From an uncultured bacterium (GTDB lineage: Bacteria > Verrucomicrobiota > Kiritimatiellia > RFP12 > UBA1067): 17,838 nucleotides of DNA. The notes below the pieces were generated by a model. The model was not told where the DNA came from. It searched no databases and saw only the letters and a program-made list of their open reading frames with translations. Below are positions 14,761 through 17,838 of this stretch, in pieces. Position 1 is the first letter of the stretch; each line of letters starts with the position of its first letter. The stretch spans positions 1 to 17,838 of the forward strand of contig URIT01000060.1 in assembly GCA_900547945.1 (NCBI GenBank). Direction: 5' to 3'. Made by a program: the position numbers and the translations under genes.

Positions 14761-16947
14761 TCAACGAACCTGGATCTCCAGCGTGTTGACGGCGCGGTCG
14801 AACGCCGCGTAGGGGACAAAGCCGTCGCACGGCTTTCCGTTGAAGACCAGCGTCGCGGCCGTCCCCGCGCCCTTCATCGTGACGTTCAGCCGCCGGCCGC
14901 GCACCGCCAGGCCGCGCACGGCGAACGGCAGACCGTCGTTCATCGGCCGGAAGCGCAGGCCGTCCGTTCCGATCTCAAGCCCGAGCCAGAGCTCCAGGGC
15001 CGAGGCGAGCCAGGCCTTCGCCGTGAAGATCTGCTTCATGCCAGGCGTGTCCTCGTAGTAGTCGAGGATGTCGGCGTTCTCGACCTCCAGCGTCTGCCCC
15101 TCGGGGTAGGTGAGGATCTTCCAGTACGAGCCGTGGATGCGCCGGAAGTCCTGGAGCGAGGCGACGTCGCGCGCGCGGTTCATCACGTTCCAGTAGTAGC
15201 GCTCGGTGACGGGGAAGTACTCGCCCTGCTGGACGCCGTCCTGCATGAAGGCCGGCGAGCGCCAGTGCAGGTTGCGGATGCCGTAGTTCGCGAGGAAGTT
15301 GTTCTTCATGAACGAGGCGATGCGCCCGATCTCCCCGCCCTTCAGGTCGAACGCCCACGGGGAGATGTAGAGGACGTTGAACGCCTGGTGGATCGCGACG
15401 CCCTTCTTCGTCTCGCCGTCGGCCCAGTTGTAGAAGTAGCCGGCGTCCTCGTCCCAGAGCAGCCGCTCGAACGCCTCGCGGATGCGCGCGGCCTCGTCGA
15501 GGTAGCGCCGCTCGCCCGTCAGCTCGGCGAGCGCCCGCACGCCCTGGTAGAAGATCGAGTTGTCGAACGCCGAGAAGTCGTTGGCCGTCTGGCCGAGGCA
15601 GAAGGGATTGTCCGGGAACATGTCGTACCAGCGCACGAGCGCCTCGCCCGGCCGGCGCATCTCCAGCGCGCGGTCGACGACGAGGCGCGCGAGCGGCAGG
15701 CAGCGGTCGCGCGTCGCCGCGTCGCCCGTGAGACTGAAGTAGTTGAGGAGCAGCAGCGCGTAGAACGGCTGGGTCGGCGGGGCCAGCCGCTCCTTCACCG
15801 TGCCGGCGAAGCCGTAGTTGTAGGCGTGCATGATGCCGCCTTCGGGATGCGCCGTCTCGCGCAGGAAGTCGAGCATGCGGCGGACGCCCGCCGGCTGGCC
15901 CGCGAGGGCGAACGCATCGGCGTGGACCATCGCGTCCCATCCCCACGTCCAGTAGACGGGCGAGGCGCGGTAGGCGCCGGGGCGGCCGGCCTCGTGCGCG
16001 GCCATGACCGGCACGACGCAGCCGAGGGCCGAGTCCGTCGCGCGGTCGCCCGTCTCGAACGTCGCGCACGTCGCATAGACGTCGGCGAACCGCGCGTGGA
16101 CGCGGTCGATGCGCGCGCCGGAGAGGTCTTCGCCGGGCCGCTCGGCGAAGACGAGGTAGTAGACGAAATCGTCGCCCGCGTCCCGCGCCTCGACGTAGAA
16201 CTTACGCTTCTGCTGGAAGCGCCAGAAGTCCGCGTCCTTCTTCTTGTCGCCCTTCAGGTAGCGGCCGTCCTGCAGCGGATAGACGGCCGGCCGGCCGAAG
16301 AGGCCCATGCTGACGGGAATCGTGACGGCCTCGTCGGCCGCCCCGCCTTCGCCCGTCTTGAGGACGTCGCGGAATTCCGCCGTGAAGCGGCCCTTCGCGG
16401 CCTCCAGCCGGAAGTCGCCGTGCGTGCGGTTCGCGCGCGCCTTCCAGGAGAAGCCGCTCATGATGCCGCGCGCGCGGACCTTCTTCTCCTGGGGATTCGA
16501 GAGGACCCGGACGCGCTGGAAGACGACGTTGTCGTCGAGGACGAACTCATGGCCAAAGCGGACGCCGGCGACCGTGCATTCCGACGTGTAGCCGTAGGGA
16601 TGATGCGTCGTCTTCTCGAACGTCAGGCGGTAGGGCGTCTCGTCCACGAAGACCTGCACGCGGAAGAGCTTGCCGAAGACGCCGTTCTCGTCGGTGGCGA
16701 AGATCTCGTGGGCGCCGATGCCCTGCCCGCCGTGGAAGCTGAGGCGGCCGATCTGGCCGTTGCGGCTGACGTAGCACGAGATCCGCCCGTTCACGTACTG
16801 GTTACGCAGCACGCCGAAGCCCCGGCTCGCATACGGCAGCGGCAGGTCGCCCGTCCATTCGTCGATGTGGGCCGGGGCATCGGATGCGGCGCCTGCGAGG
16901 TGCGCGCCCAGGAGGACGAAGGCGAGGTGTTTCAGGCGGAGGCTCAT
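14761..16947 (-). CDS. Secreted six-hairpin (alpha/alpha)6 glycosidase-like protein
   Basis: This 728-residue protein has a signal peptide ending near 'AHLAGA' (about 21). The N-terminal half (about 25-290) is a beta-sandwich of the kind that precedes many (alpha/alpha)6 catalytic domains. From about 300 to 650 there are repeated paired helices with aromatic motifs, such as 'YWTWGWDAMVHADAFA' near 332, 'FDNSIFYQGVRALAELTG', 'GYFYNWADGE' and 'YYWNVMNRARD'. The C-terminal 75 residues look like a small beta domain ('DGLRFRPMNDGLPF'). This resembles the six-hairpin glycosidase superfamily (GH15, GH63, GH78 and GH94 clans), but I cannot assign a family or substrate; WDAM supplies a candidate catalytic Asp near 337. 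The ATG at 16947 overlaps the upstream stop by 4 nt; the longer frame to 17142 reads through that gene and is a shadow. Confidence 0.8.
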   Translation of the reverse strand: MSLRLKHLAFVLLGAHLAGAASDAPAHIDEWTGDLPLPYASRGFGVLRNQYVNGRISCYVSRNGQIGRLSFHGGQGIGAHEIFATDENGVFGKLFRVQVFVDETPYRLTFEKTTHHPYGYTSECTVAGVRFGHEFVLDDNVVFQRVRVLSNPQEKKVRARGIMSGFSWKARANRTHGDFRLEAAKGRFTAEFRDVLKTGEGGAADEAVTIPVSMGLFGRPAVYPLQDGRYLKGDKKKDADFWRFQQKRKFYVEARDAGDDFVYYLVFAERPGEDLSGARIDRVHARFADVYATCATFETGDRATDSALGCVVPVMAAHEAGRPGAYRASPVYWTWGWDAMVHADAFALAGQPAGVRRMLDFLRETAHPEGGIMHAYNYGFAGTVKERLAPPTQPFYALLLLNYFSLTGDAATRDRCLPLARLVVDRALEMRRPGEALVRWYDMFPDNPFCLGQTANDFSAFDNSIFYQGVRALAELTGERRYLDEAARIREAFERLLWDEDAGYFYNWADGETKKGVAIHQAFNVLYISPWAFDLKGGEIGRIASFMKNNFLANYGIRNLHWRSPAFMQDGVQQGEYFPVTERYYWNVMNRARDVASLQDFRRIHGSYWKILTYPEGQTLEVENADILDYYEDTPGMKQIFTAKAWLASALELWLGLEIGTDGLRFRPMNDGLPFAVRGLAVRGRRLNVTMKGAGTAATLVFNGKPCDGFVPYAAFDRAVNTLEIQVR

Positions 16948-17603
16948 CTGTCGGGTTGTCCCTTTCGTTCCGTTGGGGTGTGAAGCGCGTCGACGGCCCG
17001 CCTTTCGGGGAGGACGGAATTGTCCGGGTCGTCGATGTAGACGAAGAAGTCGCGCCGCGCCTCGATCAGGCGCTTGTCGCGGTGCGGGCTCTCCGGCAGG
17101 GGCGTCTCCAGCCGATAGCCGAGCGCGCAGGAGAAATACCACGTGCCGGGTTCATAGGCGGCACAGGCGGGAAGCGGCTCCTTCGTGCGCGGATGCACGC
17201 GCGCCCCCTCGGCCCGGGCGCCGAGATCGACGTGGAAGAAGTAGGGCCGGGGCGTGTTGTTCAGGTACTGCGCGGCATAGCGCTCGAAGTGGCGCGACGA
17301 CATCTGCGTGTAGGGAGAGGCATGCGGCCGCCCGATGGAGGAGGCGAAGTCGCGCGCAGACGTGAGCGTGCAGTCCAGCACGCCGTCCCAGACCATCTTC
17401 CGGTCGTCGCGTCCGAACCATTCGACCTTGACGTCGAACGTGCGGTTCGTCCCCGCCAGCAGCGGATAGTCTTCACGCCACGTCCGCCCGCCGTCCGTCG
17501 AGAACAGGAGAGAGGCGAAGTCGATCTCCGCCGACGCCATCTGCACGGCCAGCGCGAACGCGGCCGCCAAGACTCTTCTGGAACTGCCTGAAAGATGCCT
17601 CAT
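16944..17603 (-). CDS. Secreted protein with a single Asp-box-like motif, first gene of the glycosidase operon
   Basis: This is a 219-residue protein of no family I recognise. A signal peptide covers about 1-25 ('LAAAFALAVQMASA'). Residues 35-42 read STDGGRTW, which fits the Asp-box/BNR pattern S-x-D-x-G-x-x-W known from sialidases and other beta-propellers; only one copy is visible, so it is not a propeller by itself. Aromatic clusters follow ('DVKVEWFGRDD', 'PRPYFFHVD', 'GTWYFSCALGY'). I chose 17603 over the in-frame ATGs at 17612 and 17639 because the -10 at 17618-17613 would start transcription near 17605. That makes the mRNA leaderless. Its stop overlaps the six-hairpin gene (ATGA), so the two products are made together. 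It may bind carbohydrate or act as a partner subunit; that is a guess. Confidence 0.75.
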   Translation of the reverse strand: MRHLSGSSRRVLAAAFALAVQMASAEIDFASLLFSTDGGRTWREDYPLLAGTNRTFDVKVEWFGRDDRKMVWDGVLDCTLTSARDFASSIGRPHASPYTQMSSRHFERYAAQYLNNTPRPYFFHVDLGARAEGARVHPRTKEPLPACAAYEPGTWYFSCALGYRLETPLPESPHRDKRLIEARRDFFVYIDDPDNSVLPERRAVDALHTPTERKGQPDR

Positions 17604-17612
17604 CTGCCGCAT

Positions 17613-17660
17613 ATCGTAGCAGAAGCCCCCGTCTTGCATCTACCTCTATTTTCATAGACG
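17613..17660 (-). promoter_or_regulatory. Promoter of the glycosidase operon with regulatory element
   Basis: On the minus strand TACGAT (17618 to 17613) is preceded by TGC, an extended -10. Exactly 24 bp upstream is CTATGAAAATAGAGG (17657 to 17643), 14 of 15 identical to the element before the SUMF1-fold operon. The plus strand carries TACCTCT at 17641-17647. The palindrome is partly decayed (CATCTAC at 17637-17643, ATAGACG at 17654-17660). The chosen ATG lies 9 nt after the -10, the same as at the two-component operon. Confidence 0.65.
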
Positions 17661-17680
17661 CCCCGCCACGCCGCGCAGAG

Positions 17681-17712
17681 ACAAAAAAGAACCCCGGCGC
17701 CGGCGCCAGGGG
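17681..17712 (-). terminator. Intrinsic terminator after tRNA-Ile
   Basis: On the minus strand, CCCC and GGCG pair with CGCC and GGGG around a CCGG loop, with one bulged T at 17708. The stem spans 17712-17692 and is followed by TTCTTTTTTG (17691-17682). This is a strong rho-independent terminator for the tRNA transcript. It insulates the glycosidase operon promoter from read-through. Confidence 0.85.
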
Positions 17713-17725
17713 GTGAAAGCGCGAA

Positions 17726-17753
17726 AGGCGCCCGGCCAAGCGGCCAGACGCCT
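17726..17753 (-). other. Hairpin between tRNA-Ile and its terminator
   Basis: On the minus strand a 12-bp stem with two G-U pairs and loop GCTT forms between 17753-17742 and 17737-17726. The plus strand has two mismatches instead, so the structure suits the minus-strand RNA. It could help 3'-end processing of the tRNA precursor or protect the trailer. Confidence 0.5.
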
Positions 17754-17783
17754 TCCCCCTCTCCGGGACGGTGCCAAGAAGAC

Positions 17784-17838
17784 TGGTGGGCCTGACAGGA
17801 GTCGAACCTGTGACCTCGTCCTTATCAGGGACGCGCTC
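17784..17838 (-). tRNA. tRNA-Ile (anticodon GAT), 5' part outside the window
   Basis: The 3' portion is complete: end of the D-stem (GAGC), anticodon stem CGTCC/GGACG with loop CTGATAA (anticodon GAT, complement of 17824-17826), variable loop AGGTC, T-stem ACAGG/CCTGT with loop TTCGACT, acceptor strand CAGGCCC, discriminator A and encoded CCA (17786-17784). The acceptor 5' strand and D-arm start lie beyond 17838. GAT tRNA-Ile often sits in rRNA operons, but its 3' neighbour here is a terminator and not a 23S gene. Confidence 0.95.

Noticed and set aside
14560..16983. An 807-codon open frame on the plus strand, opposite the six-hairpin gene
   Set aside because: Same low-complexity composition and crossing of two real gene boundaries on the other strand; treated as a GC shadow.
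17784..17838. tRNA-Ile as an attachment site for an integrated element
   Set aside because: I found no repeat of the tRNA 3' end elsewhere in the window and no integrase.
1..17838. CRISPR array, insertion sequence or rRNA
   Set aside because: No regularly spaced direct repeats of array type, no transposase and no rRNA-like segment were seen.

Overview
This is a GC-rich window of chromosome-type DNA. It probably comes from a Kiritimatiellota or Verrucomicrobia-like (PVC group) bacterium. That placement is an inference from three things: secreted SUMF1-fold proteins carrying an N-terminal 'RWPW..KVDIDYT' module, large secreted glycoside hydrolases, and a histidine kinase with an OB-like tandem sensor region. 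No ribosomal RNA or marker gene is present to confirm it.

Layout. (1) 1-302 is non-coding and ends in a promoter. (2) 303-2728 encodes a two-component system: a cysteine-rich, membrane-anchored HisKA_3-type kinase overlapped by a NarL/FixJ-type response regulator. (3) 2885-6351, minus strand, is a tight three-gene operon of secreted proteins: one unknown followed by two SUMF1-fold paralogues that lack the canonical C-terminal cysteine motif. (4) 6352-9889 is an accessory segment with AT-rich intergenic DNA. It holds a DUF4143-type AAA ATPase, a structured intergenic region and a hipBA-like toxin-antitoxin pair. (5) 9966-17603, minus strand, is a three-gene operon: a small secreted protein with one Asp-box-like motif, a six-hairpin (alpha/alpha)6 glycosidase-like enzyme, and a 1591-residue GH2-like enzyme with C-terminal TPRs. 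(6) The window ends in a tRNA-Ile(GAT) on the minus strand, followed by a strong intrinsic terminator.

The most interesting signal is regulatory. A 15-bp element, CTAYRAAAnnAGAGG read toward the gene, lies exactly 24 bp upstream of an extended -10 hexamer at three promoters: the two-component system, the SUMF1-fold operon and the glycosidase operon. The stronger copies sit in a palindrome of the form TAC-N10-GTA. One half reads TACCTCT and fits the published NarL heptamer consensus TACYYMT. The window also encodes a NarL-family response regulator. The working hypothesis is a local regulon in which the two-component system controls itself and both secretome operons. A fourth copy lies just after the ATPase gene in inverted orientation and has no visible -10. 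Two of the three promoters place the start codon 9 nt after the -10, which predicts leaderless mRNAs.
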